The notes beneath the pieces were generated by a model. That model was given only the letters and a program-made list of their open reading frames with translations. It was not told the origin of the DNA and made no database searches. A DNA stretch of 64,000 nt from Apostichopus japonicus. Its lineage: Eukaryota > Echinodermata > Holothuroidea > Aspidochirotida > Stichopodidae. The translations under genes were made by a program, and so were the position numbers. Below, one piece after another: positions 24,363-36,473 of the stretch (position 1 is the first letter of the stretch; each line of letters starts with the position of its first letter). The stretch spans positions 21,302,999-21,366,998 of the forward strand of contig NC_092565.1 of NCBI RefSeq assembly GCF_037975245.1, in the 5' to 3' direction.

Positions 24363-27245
24363 AGAAAACCAAACTGCGATCTTGAGATTTACTGTTTATC
24401 TCTCAGATTTGGAAAAGTTTCTCAATGATCAAAGAAAGAAGATGTCTTAAACTCTACCACTCATATTTACATTGAACAATCATACAAAAGGAGTACTAGA
24501 GACGGAGAATCATAAAAGGAAACGCGTTTAGCCTTTGAAGAACTAGAGTAATAAGATGTATAGTGATAAGATGTCAAAGGTTAATTCACTGATTATTAAC
24601 AGCAGCAACCAACACTCAAAAACAATGAAATAACATTTTATTAATGATTACAAATATTTACAACCGTCAAGAAAAGTAATCAATTTGTTTCATCATACAT
24701 ATTCATAGAATTAAGAGACCATTTTTTTCAAACAATGCAGATCATTCTCATCTCGTATTTATTTACTTTTCCACTGCGGGCATGCGCACTAAAGTAACCA
24801 AGAATTCAAACCACAGCTTAATATGTTTTTTAAGGTCTGATGGTTGCCATAACCCCCCGCCCCTCCCTCCACCCAACCCAACGCTCCCCCATCAAGAATT
24901 CACAGTAGCGTAGGAAGTTGCGTAGAAAGTGTAACAACGGTTCTGTCACTCATCCTTAGACTTGTCTGGGAATAATTCAGAGCGGCAGAAAGCACCATTG
25001 AAAACTTTAAGCACTTTTTAGCCGATCAAATTTGGCGCCATTGGTGAATACCTTTCAACACAATAAATACAAGTGGATATGGGTGCAGCAGGCTGCACGT
25101 ATGAGTATATATTCTGCCACAGTGAATATTTCAATAAGGAACCCGGGAGGGGAGTATATGCGGGCAGTGGGACGGACATATAACATTATAGCTGGTGAAG
25201 AAAGCTCTTTAGGCTAATCCTATTTTCTTATTGTTGTTGTTCATCGCATCCCTCACTTTCCCTTCCCTTCCCTCCCCACCCCGACCCCCCCCCCACGCTC
25301 ACCTACACACCTAGATCCCTGAAAGCGTTTACTACATATGCTACTAAGAGTTTGTTTTCTTAATAATTGTCAAATTTCATTAATTCGCAAGGCTCGATTC
25401 AGCTGTAAATATAATATAATAATGTAATTTAATCAAAGTTAAGAAATAAAAGAAACGTCTAAACTTAAAGGTCATCAGTGTTGGTCCCCAAATTTTAGCA
25501 CGCTAGAAATTGCTAGAAGTTGCTAGAAGTATTCAAAAGTACTTGCCCAAAATTCACAGATCCTCGAAATATGTCCTAGTCATTAAGGAATGTTAAAAGA
25601 GAGAATTATATATCTCAGTCTCGACAAATACTTTTAATAATGGCAGTAATATGCCCCTTTTTTCAAATGTAAGCATTGGTAACCATTATTTGACTGTCTA
25701 GCATATTTGGAGGCAATCCTAAATAACCTTGAATATAGTGTTAAATACTGATATCACCACCAAACTGTGATATCTCGAGTTCACGTGACGTCACAACAGA
25801 ACATCAACAAATAAATCTGTTTAAATGTTTTATTTTCTTCAAAAATGATCACTCTATATCTACAGCAGTTCCCTTGTTTATGTACGTCACCATTTTTGAA
25901 CTGCTGACGTCACTATATCATGAATATTACTTATTAATTTATACAATTTCAAGACAGGGTTTTCATGTACGCGCGTAAAATGTATGATAATTGTTGCTTG
26001 CCTGTCGTTGAAAATAAGATGTATGATATGAATATCCATGAAGCGACAGGTCATTGATATAATCAATCGTTATTTAACAATCAACAGTAAAATATAAAAT
26101 AATGCTTGTAAATTTACGGAGAAATATGTAAATCTGCATATGTTGTTAAATGATTTAGAATCACGCCTATATACGCTCATGTGTAAATAAACATCATCAC
26201 CTGTAGAGAAAAACCATCAGTGTCCACTTTAAGGGCGAGGTATAGGATTGGGAGTGGAGAAATGGGTTGACTGCATCTGCACAATTTGTCCCCCTCCCCC
26301 GGGTTTCATATGCTATACCGTCTTTTTGCATTTTATCCCCCACACTGGGGAAGACAAAAAATGATAAAAACTGGTGAAAATTGTTGGCGAGTTTCACCTC
26401 TTTGGGCGAGACGAAAATATTCCATAGCAGCCCTACAGAACAGTATGCTACCGACACGTGATTGGATCTGATGGGAGGAGAGAGATATTTAAAGTTACCG
26501 TGGTAACATAACTCGGCCCGTGACTATATAGCTTAGTTAAGCAAACTTCCCAACAAGTAATAACCTCATTATCTGAAATAACTAGAACAATATAATTTTA
26601 ATTTAACGTTTCATGTCCTTTCATTGTAAATATGCAATTGTTTGTGAAAAATAACCACAATAATACACAACTATCAATAAACATGAAACTATACTGTAAC
26701 GTCTTCTTTATGTTTATGTGTATATGTTTGTGTGTGTTTATGCACACATTGTACTTTTCTGTCGTTTTAAATAAGTTTACATATTACTGTCTAGGCATAT
26801 ACCAAAGGTCTCCGCAGGACATTAGCCAAATTTATGGGTGGAGGGGAAGGGGGTCTACCATGGACGTTACCACTTTCACTCCTGGGGGCCTTATCCTCAG
26901 GAATCAGGGACCCACCTCATCCCCTCCGGCAGGTATAGCAAGAACTAAACAAAACTCTTAACATGAATGTTCGATAAAAATGTAAACATTCGAAAAGTAT
27001 TCATCATTGCTTCAAAACTTATAAACAATTTCACCATTTTGCAATATTTATGTCCCTTTACAACCTCTTCCTGCCTTAGCAATCCACTATTCTACATGCG
27101 ACTGGTTACAAACAAAATGTCTTCAAAGTTGGATATTACTTTTCGTAGGTCATTGCTCTCATGGAATATTTCGACCATTTATTGACAATAATAATTAATA
27201 AAGTGACGTCATTCTCATCCCCTTCCTTTTATTTTAATAATGTCC
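24363..27245. other. 3' UTR and intergenic
   Basis: Follows the receptor stop codon. AATAAA at 25445-25450 is a possible polyadenylation signal but lies 1.1 kb away. Two TGACGTCA palindromes are at 25786-25793 and 25905-25912 and one at 27204-27211. No exon was recognised. Confidence 0.4.
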
Positions 27246-27249
27246 ACAC

Positions 27250-27945
27250 GTTTTAGTTTAGTTAAGTAGAAAAAGGATCAGGAGGGACACTCAAGTCCCC
27301 ATCAAGGACCCTATAGGAGAGGAAAAAAACTGAAGACACAAACACTCAGACCCGATTACAATGCTTAAAGTGCTTGTCCAAAGCATTCTTAAGCCCATTG
27401 ACACTACTTGCAAGTACAACTTTCTCAGGCAAACCATTCCACTCATTCACAACCCTATTAGAAAAAAGTTATGCCGAATATTAATCCTACTTTGTGACTT
27501 TTGGAGTTTAAGACAATGACCTCTGTTACATCTACTATTAGCAAACATGAAAAAGTCGGTAAAGGATAAATTGTCAAAACCATACACAATCTTGAAAACC
27601 TGAATCAAGTCCCCACGTAACCTCCTAAGCTCCAGTGTGGTGAGATTCAACAGTTGTAACCGCCTATAATAAGGAACACTCTTTTAGGAACTAATCATCC
27701 TAGTGGCCCTCCTCTGGACCTTTTCAAGTACTTCCTTATCCTTAGCAAAATAAGGGTTCCAAGCCTGCACAGCATACTCCAGATGAGGCCTAACCAACTG
27801 CTTATAAAGCCTAACTACTATGTCCTCTTTCAGAAAACTGAAGTTTCCCTTGATCATACCTAAAACCTATTACCTCTTAGCAGCTTCAAGACAATGTTTA
27901 GATGGTTGCAGAGATGAGTTAATGTAGATACCTAATGTTAAAAGA
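27250..27945 (-). mobile_element. CR1-like LINE, 5'-truncated and decayed reverse transcriptase end
   Basis: Conceptual translation of the minus strand from about 27938 gives the C-terminal part of a non-LTR retrotransposon reverse transcriptase: LGIYINSSLQPSKHCLEAAKR, two stops, VLGMIKGNFSFLKEDIVV, then LVRPHLEYAVQAWNPYFAKD, KVQRRATRMISS, a stop, and LTTLELRRLRGDLIQVFKIV (27447-27650 is the longest clean piece). RPHLEYA.QAWNP and RRLRGDLI..FKI are hallmark strings of CR1/L2-type elements. After about 27450 the frame shifts before the usual VVNEWN...LP...V end. Only the last 700 bases survive, with at least three stops and a shift, so it is inactive. Confidence 0.85.
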
Positions 27946-29640
27946 TTAAAACATTGTACAAGAGATCGACGATTATCCATGTGCGCATGCGCACGCGGAC
28001 ATGTGTTATCTCTTAATAAAAGGAGTATATCGCTATATAATAAATGCTGAGGTTCTATTAGTACTCAGTGGTTTAGCTGAACTGGAAATAATATGCTAAT
28101 GGGTTCTTATTTTCAGTTCTTAGTTAACGAAATATATATTATTGGGATATGTCAAACTGCCATGGCAATAATTCTTGCTCAGACCGACCAAAAGGGTCCG
28201 CTTTAAATCAGTCTTCCTTGACAACGTTTTAAAATCAAAAGTTTGAATTCTTATACATCAAATAGAGTATTTATCGAATTAGCCTAGTTGTTTTTCGAGA
28301 TTCCAAGAGCAACAATCCCCACATTCTACTTTAATTGTGGTAAATTATGGCCACTGGGGTAGTGTATTTTACATTTCAGTGCCTACATGATGACTCATAC
28401 GGTACAGTGTCTCTTGTGGAAACGGCTGCTTGAAGACGACTGATCCTTTCATTTCAATAACAATTTCCACCTACACAGAGAGTTTGATGTGTAAATAAAG
28501 CCTTGTATTGCAGATTCATCTAACATAAGAGAGTGATAGACACATGATATTCAGAAATTACATTTTATTTGAAAAAGTAACCGTAACTTTTTCAAACCAA
28601 TTAAACGTCCTTTTTGATATAATTCTGTGGAACAAACTCATTAAATGTTACGCTTACGTCAGGCACGTGACAGGGGCGGAGATGGGGAATGCACACCCCC
28701 CCCCCTTCAATCTCACACAACATAACAACCCCTTCACCCTCAAATCGCAACTCTTTCACCGGACATGTAACGATGTGCAAGATTTATTCACACTCCGATA
28801 AACAATTCATAGATTATAGCTTGTATCTACGAAAAGTTGTGGCCTATTCCACTGTTTGATGAGGGGGATGTGTTGCTCAGCGAGTACAAACTCAAATTAC
28901 CGGTACACTGAGACGTACATGTTACTGTTGTACCAAATTTGCACATGGAGTGATAGGGTACTGTTGAATTAATAGAAAGACAAAACTACACATTGAATTT
29001 ACATAAAATAAAACTCATTGTTCAACTATGTAGAACAAGTGGGCAGTAATCCCCTCAAAAATAAAAAATAAATAAATAAAAAATTACTGCGGAAAACGTC
29101 TCGGTCACTGCAATAAACTCAAAGATGAACTGTTTTACTCCCAAATTGTGGACGTTTCTAACATAATATTGTAACACAATAGTTATAGAACGTTTACGTA
29201 ACTTAAAATTTGTGATAGAACGTATTCTGTGATGTATTTTCGTTGAATATTGGGTACAATTGGGTACAATAGTCACACGTTAGTATACCCTGCTGTTTGC
29301 ATTCACCAGTATAATTGTGTAGAAAGCAATAGGGAACAGAAAGATAGCCCAAGTTCCAATGAAGATCATATGTTTTACTTGCTAAAGGATATTACAAATA
29401 GATTTTAATTCCTTTGCAAAATTCCTCTTTTTCTTCCATTTAATACAAAACAAATCAACAACCCAATAAAAAAAACCTTGGTTGTTGTGTAACGTTGAAT
29501 CGCACACTATTTTTTTGCTGATTTGTTCTATTTTTAAAACGGTATGAACGGGTATCGCTAAGACTGGAAAACGTGGCACAGAGACAAGCAATAGGTCACA
29601 GTGAAAGGCAAATTTGGAATGTTATGAACTTAGCGTGAAC
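27946..29640. other. intergenic, nothing recognised
   Basis: No exon or RNA gene with support. A CAGGGGCGGAGATGGGG-type dispersed repeat end with an adjoining C-run is at about 28671-28710. Confidence 0.4.
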
Positions 29641-29657
29641 TTTTTTCCTGTTATACG

Positions 29658-29674
29658 TATATATATATATATAA

Positions 29675-29705
<31 letters not shown>

Positions 29706-29726
29706 GGAATAACGGAAAAACTGTTA

Positions 29727-29776
<50 letters not shown>
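29658..29776. repeat. two (AT)n arrays
   Basis: AT dinucleotide arrays at about 29658-29704 and 29731-29776, separated by 26 bases of unique sequence. Confidence 0.9.
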
Positions 29777-29779
<3 letters not shown>

Positions 29780-29868
29780 GCATTAGTATTGTTCGATACA
29801 GGTGACAAACGCCTACATTGGAATAACGACCTTCCTATACCGGTTTCGAACCTCTGGACATACAATCA

Positions 29869-30003
29869 GCGTCCATAGCCTAGTGGTAAGAGTTTCCGCG
29901 TACAAAGCGGGAGGCCCGGGTTCGAATCCCGGTGCAGGCTGGAAGGTTTTCACTGTTCTTGATTTTCCAACTCTTAACGAGATATATATATATATATATA
30001 TTA
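29869..30003 (+). mobile_element. tRNA-derived SINE
   Basis: A 71-base tRNA-like head (29869-29939) has an RNA polymerase III A box TAGCCTAGTGG (29876-29886) and a B box GGTTCGAATCC (29919-29929). The T arm CCGGG-TTCGAAT-CCCGG is perfect and the anticodon stem is recognisable with loop GTACAAA. The acceptor stem has two mismatches (G-G and C-C), so it is probably not a working tRNA. A 45-base unrelated body and an (AT)n tail ending near 30003 follow, the usual SINE plan. A diverged or pseudo tRNA gene is the alternative. Confidence 0.7.
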
Positions 30004-30009
30004 TATATG

Positions 30010-31530
30010 CATTGTCAGTTCCTCAATCCCTCCTAAAGTATAAAACCTTTGTTGTTTTAAAGCAACAATATTGTGTTTGTTCGTTTTTCCAAATGAAATT
30101 AATTTTTACCATGCAAGCTTATGACCTACATTCTTATGGGATGTTTGTGGAGGATTTGTTCTAAAAATCAATTCAAACCGATATTTGAGACTCACTTGGG
30201 GGAGGAGGGGGGAGGGAGGGGCAGGAAGTGCACACATTGAAATTACCACCAAAGTCATCGCCTTTATCATTCTTACACTTTTATCTTCCTATTCAAAGTT
30301 TCTTCTCGTTTTGTTTGTTTTCTACTTTTAAAATTCATTTTATTAGAGGATAATACACTGATCGGGAAACTACATCCTTCAACCCACCAACACCACACCC
30401 GATCCCGCACCTACGTAGGCTTCTGCTTCATTATAGGTATACAACATCATTACTGAATCTAACATGCTGGGGTCAACAGTCAACACATTTTCATTGGAAT
30501 TTACTTATAACGGATAAGATTAAAACATTAAACGGCCATTAATTATATAATATTTGGAAGAGATAATTCTTCATATGTACATAGAAAAGTAATTTTTTAT
30601 TGATGTACTCCGCACATCTTCACAAATGACTCGGTTTATTCTGCAGCGAATATTGGACACTAAATAACTGCCACATAAGAAGGACAATTTTTTTTTTTTT
30701 TTATCTCCGATAGTATTCCAAAGGCGTTGACCGTTATTTAATTTTTATTGTCATTTTTGTGATAAAATCAATGGTATTTTATTTATAGTATGAAACAATT
30801 TTATAAGCATCTAGGCCTATAAGTTTATTAGCTGTTAAAGCTTCACACCTGACTTTCTCTATGGGGGAATTCTTTCGTCGAAATGTTGGAATCGTAGAGA
30901 TTTTTAACTTTCTTGGGGATGCTTTCACTCAGTTAACTACTGGTCTGTTCAACCTGGAGTTTTGCCATAAATAACTGGACCCCCTAGGAGCCCGTCAAAA
31001 CACGTTCCCAAAATGAACGGAAACGCCTTCCAATCCTACGGGAGTCGTTTTCTAACACAAAACGTTGGTTTGAGATCATGCCGACCATATCGTCAGGAAC
31101 TGAAGCGACCCAAAAAAATTGCAAACAATAGCTCGGCGTGTGTCCGCATTGTTCGCATACCATCTTGCTATTGTCCACCTGGCTCCGCGGAATCCCCCCT
31201 ACAAAGAACATATCTATGTAATAGTACAAAAGAGGGGAACACGGAAATGTTATTTTGCAGATGACAAGGAAATAAAGCAAACTTGCAAAGATGGTACTTT
31301 AACGAACATATAAATCAATCTATATATAAAATTATCCTGTTGTATAAGAAATCAAGCGAGATGTCTCGGGCATAAGGCCGAGCGGGGGAATATTTTGGAG
31401 AAAGATAACAATGTGTACTTCAGATCAACTTTCAAGAAGAAGATTCAAGATGTACATTTGAGCACGAATTAAAACAATTTCATGCCAAATTATTTTTGTT
31501 TGTCAGGTCTTCACGCTAGCCCGGATCGCA
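30010..31530. other. intergenic, nothing recognised
   Basis: Short open frames on both strands near 30984-31313 show no domain. Poly-T and G-rich runs only. Confidence 0.35.
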
Positions 31531-31537
31531 TAAACAA

Positions 31538-31690
31538 CAGTCGTGGATCCAGGGTCTTGGGGCAAGAATACCCCTTTCACGAATTCAACCTCACACGAAA
31601 AAGCAAAAGTCATTGGAGTTGGCTTCAGCGACCCCAGGAGCCATATCTCCCCCGCCCCCCCCCCCTCCATCCGCCCACCAGCTTGTCATG
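31538..31690 (+). mobile_element. dispersed repeat with CAGTCGTGGATCC end
   Basis: Begins CAGTCGTGGATCCAGGG and continues into CACGAATTCAACCTCACACG and a C-run. The same end type (CAGGTGCGGATCCAGGGG) is at 11149-11166 and in its duplicate at 13257-13274. Probably the end of a non-autonomous DNA transposon; the partner end was not located. Confidence 0.4.
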
Positions 31691-33429
31691 ATGTACCCAG
31701 TACGGAAGGCAGTAGTCACCCCATTCATGATACTGTATGGTATATACCATACACAAAATAACGTGTGCATAATAACGACAAAGTTTTCATTTTTTTTCAT
31801 TTGAAAAGAGACGAAACGAGGTGTTTCGGTTTTTGTTTTACCCTTCTATATATTGCGAACTCTTACATAGCTTTTTATACGTGTAATACAAATCACCACT
31901 GGTGTAAATAACAGGTAATAAACAACTGATGGAAAGAATGTAGTTTTTAAATAAACTGGCCGATATTGGACTCACTGGCCCGCCCCACTTACACTCACTG
32001 GCACCACCTGATGCAGTTACCATAAAATAATGAAGATTTTATTTTTATCTCATTCATATTCCAGGTTGAAAGTATTTGCTATAGGACAAACAAATGTTAA
32101 CTGAAATCATCTGAAAACTCCTCCCAACCCTCTACAATCTCTCGATCAAAATTCCTGGTCCTGGTCCAGCTCACCCCTTCCCCGCAAGCATGAAGCAATA
32201 ACAGTTGCATGCACCAAGTATTTACACAATATCATTCTGTCAACTCTGGCAAAACATAATCAACCTGTTATTATGAAATTATATTCCAAAGGCAAAACAC
32301 AGTCTGTTTTTTTTTATCGCCAAAAGTATTGAAAACTCATTAATGCGCAAACTATGACGAGGAGTTTTGTACTCATCAAAAATTCTTTATTTTAAGCCTT
32401 AATAAGTTAACTCCTAATTACAAGCCCACATATATCATTTGAATAATGTGACGTTCCTCTTTTCAAAGAAGACAATAAAAAAAAATCCAAAAAAGTGCCT
32501 TAGGGCCACAAACCTGTGTTCAGTGTCCTTGAAATGAAGGTTATAAAACAAAGGAATAACATAGCAGAAAATTAGGCAGTCACTCTCTTCACATCATTAT
32601 GTGCAAATATATAGCTAACATTTATTCCTGAATAATTAAGAAAAGACTTGTAAAATGGTTTATCTTTGATGGATTTTGATGGGAGTTGCAGCTATTTTCA
32701 TGATTTTTAATGCCTATTAGAGTGATTAGGACAATGTTGTTTAAAGGGTGTCCGTAGACCAAGAAAAGATCAGAGATGTTTAGCTCATATTTGTATCACT
32801 CCCTAGTGAGTATCAACCATGTCATTTACTGGTGGGATTTTACAACATAGAATTTTTATTCCAAATTGTTCAAATATCCAGGAAGACCAGTCTTCCTATG
32901 TGAAATTGTTCAAGTTGCTGTATGAATACGTATATGAATACATGTATGAATGTATGAATACATAGCTGTATGAATAAAAGTACATTTTCTTTAGCAAATC
33001 CCTTTAATAATTGTTATTAATGAATGAGAGTTTCATGACATTGTTTATACACTGTGAAATATTTTCACAAACTACTGCCAAAGCAAAAGTCATCTAGTTT
33101 ATATAATGGAGAAATGGCTAATTTTGAGATCATTTGAGATAACCTGTTGACCCTATGAGCCAATTTTTGCAGCATTAGAGATAACCTGTTGCCCCTTTGA
33201 ACTTGCTCCGAGGATGAAAAGAATTTGAGGTGCAGTTTATTAGCAAGAATATGAACTCTCTGAAGTAGATTTCATTTCCTGCATGACTGTAGATGTTCTG
33301 TTGCAGACCCTATGGAGCCCAGATCCATGGAGCCCCTTCACAATTTAGCTAAAGTGATCTGAATTTAACCAAACTATGTTCACCAAAGGAAATCATAACA
33401 TTGGAGAATTAACATATCAAAGGTAGCTT
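31691..33429. other. intergenic or distal 3' UTR, nothing recognised
   Basis: AT-rich. Contains imperfect local repeats GTATGAATAC (32931-32975) and a two-fold GAGATAACCTGTTG (about 33136 and 33177). No exon. Confidence 0.35.
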
Positions 33430-33980
33430 TAATTTTGGAGTTATCATGTTTAAAAGGTTTTCAAACTTTGACACTTGTTGATCTCATGTGACCTTTGACC
33501 TCTACCAATTGGATTTTTTCACTCTCCAGGCTGGAACTGGATACTAAACTGTATACAGTTCAAGAAAGGTGTACTTCTTGAGTTATCATGTTTACAAGAT
33601 TTTCAGACTTTTGACTTAAAATGTTTGACCACAAATGACCTTTGACCTCCACCAATTTCAATAAGGTTCTTGTACTCAACAAGCTGGATCTCCATACCAT
33701 GTATGATGTTCAACAAAGACGCACGTTTTGAGTTATCGTGTCTACAAAGTTTTCAGGCTTTGACCACTGTTGACCCCAAATGACCTTTGAACTTCACAGA
33801 AAACAATATGCTCCCATATATTCCCTGTACTCAATAAGACTGACTCACTTACCAGGCATGAAGTTAATGCACCATTAACTTTTAGAGTTACCGTATTTAC
33901 AAGCAAGTGTCAAATACATACACACTCGCCATCACAATCACATAGATTGCTTCTGCCTGCTTCTGCCTGCAGAAAGCCAG
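33430..33980. repeat. tandem repeat, about 146-bp period, with DR1 motifs
   Basis: At least three diverged units each run GAGTTATCATGTTTACAAG, TTTTCAGACTTTGAC, then TGACCTTTGACCTC. The last motif is at 33489-33501, 33636-33648 and, degenerate, 33781-33793 (spacing 147 and 145). Its complement AGGTCAAAGGTCA is a perfect DR1 element, the site type bound by HNF4, RXR and PPAR-class nuclear receptors. A fourth, partial unit starts near 33883. Confidence 0.75.
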
Positions 33981-34237
33981 TGAACTTATTGTGATTCCTT
34001 GCCAATTGAGATGATAATCCCAAGCTTTCGTCATTGTTCATTAAATTGATCAGCAAGGTTCTTTCACTGACTGTGGACCTACCTACTAAATACGTTAACT
34101 TACCATGTTTACAATCTATTTTTAGCAAATATCAACTCAAGCCCTGCCCTCTAATATATGTGCATAATATCACATTGAACATACATTATCATGAACCGGC
34201 TATCTACCAACACCTTCACGCAATCACCATCGCATAG

Positions 34238-34263
34238 ATTCCTTGAGCCTTCGGGCAAGGAAT
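34238..34263 (+). repeat. hairpin with TTCG loop
   Basis: ATTCCTTG (34238-34245) pairs with CAAGGAAT (34256-34263). The inner CC-TTCG-GG would form a UUCG-type tetraloop in RNA. The hairpin is preceded by CAATCACCATCGCATAG, which resembles CATCACAATCACATAG at 33931-33946, itself followed by a decayed hairpin. It appears to be the end of the same repeat family as the DR1 array. Confidence 0.6.
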
Positions 34264-36470
34264 AAAAAATCTTGGAGAAAAGTTCGCAACATTTTTACAT
34301 TAAAAATTTCTTTCTGATTGCATCAAATAACAAAATGAACTTAATATCTTCTCAAGTTTCAAACTTATTTGTTTTTGGCTATTCTTTATAAAAAAAAAAA
34401 CCCAATAAGAATATCAATTCTTACGTTCTTTACACGCCAGACTAATATCTCTGGGGGTAAAAAGAGACTAACAAGCGACATTCTAACAAATTACAATATT
34501 TTCTCTGGGCATAATAGCAATAATTTCTTATTTTTTTAAATTTACATTTAATATTTTTGAAAGACACGTTGTATGAAAAAGCACATCTTAGCATAAACTT
34601 TGCATGAACTAATTTGTAGCAACTGTATACAATGCCATAATATGTTAATATTATATATTCATAAAAATTTGAATGATTAAAATGTCAAAGTATTGCAAAC
34701 ACAATGGAAAGAAAAGACATTTTTCATAATTCTGCATATTTTGAATAACTATTTCAGTTTAAAAATAAAAATCTCACAGAATTCCTTTCATTAGTGTTTC
34801 CTCCAATGGGCTTCTTTCGAATTTAACGATTCATAAACTAATTATATCGCCTTTCAGAAAAATCTTGCATAAATAGGGCAAATGTTTTGAGGAACTTCCT
34901 TGTTTGCCAATTTGACTTTCTACTTTTGTAGATTATGATGCAAAATAATACATTTTGACATTTTTCTAGCATTAATGTGAATTTTCGACACCATTTTCCC
35001 CATCCACGACCGCAAGGGGACGGAAGTTTTAGTCTTCCGAAAATAATTTGGTTGTTTCAGGGCATCGTCAAAAGTTTGCCACGATAATGTTTATGACATT
35101 ACATTGCGTTTAAGCTGTATAAAATATTTACTGTAAATAACGGAAATCACTCTTATTTACTACTTATGGAACACATGTACAAATTTCTTTCTTAGAAAAT
35201 ATATTATAATTAGAGCTGTATATATATTATGTGTCGATATAAAATAATATTTACTGTCATTTACACAAATCACCAAGCTTAACGACGGATTATATGTTGC
35301 TATTAATATAAAGTACAAAATGCATGTAATAATAAAGGAATATATGAAGAAAAAATATCACCATTTATATCTGAGGTATCTAATTCTATATTCTCAAGGG
35401 TTGCCTGGTGATTGAGCCAACAAAAATGTAAAATACTGTTAGACAACTAAATCCTCATAGCCACTCTCCCCTTACCCCTGCCCCTCCCCCACCCCCAGGC
35501 CCCTAATGTCCTGACCAACCATATGTCGTACAGTGAGGGTACTCTATCATTTTATCAACTAAGCAATTATCTTATTCAAGGAAACAAATTTAACTGCTCA
35601 AAAAGCTTCGGTTGAAAATTCATTTCGTTTCATGGATAACTAACAAAATTTACCAAAAAAAGGCTTTTTACAAAAACAAAAAGACCAAAAAAAGGAGAAG
35701 GACAAATTGCTTTTTATCCCAGATCCACATAAAATGCAACCCTCCCCTGCCACCAATCATGTCATAATAGAATAAATTACAATTGTTTTTATTTTTGTAA
35801 ATGGCTGACTACAGGCTCCTTTCTGCTACTTTTAGAGAGTTGAGACCACATTCAAGGAAAATGAAGGGTGTCGCTGAGACAAATGAGTATTTTAAATAAA
35901 CAAAATATGATGTAACTAAACCTACAGACTCTTTGCTATAAATTCTAAAGAAGTTGAAAGCTTTTCCGGTCATTGCTAGCTTATGACATACTCTAACTGA
36001 AAGTGGTTTATTTGAGCAAAATAAAGAATTTTTTTTACCAAGACTGGTTTCAGACCAAAGACGAAGACAAAATCTAGTCAAATAGGTTCTTTACTCTTTT
36101 TTTCAAATTGTTCATAATTTCAAAGTCGGGTTTCCATTATAGGATTAAATCATTGGTAAGAATAATTGTCGACTGAAATTTTAGCTCGTTGAAAACAAAG
36201 AAAAACGACAAAAGTATTGTTCCAAGTTAAAGAGAATTTGTATGTTATTGAAATCAACAAAATGGACAATACTGACACAATTGTATCACAAAAGATTAAT
36301 AATGCATGCAGTTAATTACAATACTATTTTTGGCTCATTTGCATATATTCACGACATATATGAATATCCATTTTACTCAAGTTACACTTGATAACACATA
36401 GACAAGATTCTCCAAATGTTGAAAACATTTTCAGGTGGACACTTCATGTTAAGACTTCCTATACTCAGGT
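34264..36470 (-). other. AT-rich non-coding, possible long 3' UTR
   Basis: Lies downstream of the proposed stop codon of the F-box gene (36474). No exon on either strand. C-rich patch at 35466-35500. Confidence 0.3.
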
Positions 36471-36473
36471 TCA

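Noticed and set aside
29869-29939. Functional tRNA gene
   Set aside because: A and B boxes and T arm are good, but the acceptor stem has two mismatches and the element has a SINE-like body and AT tail.
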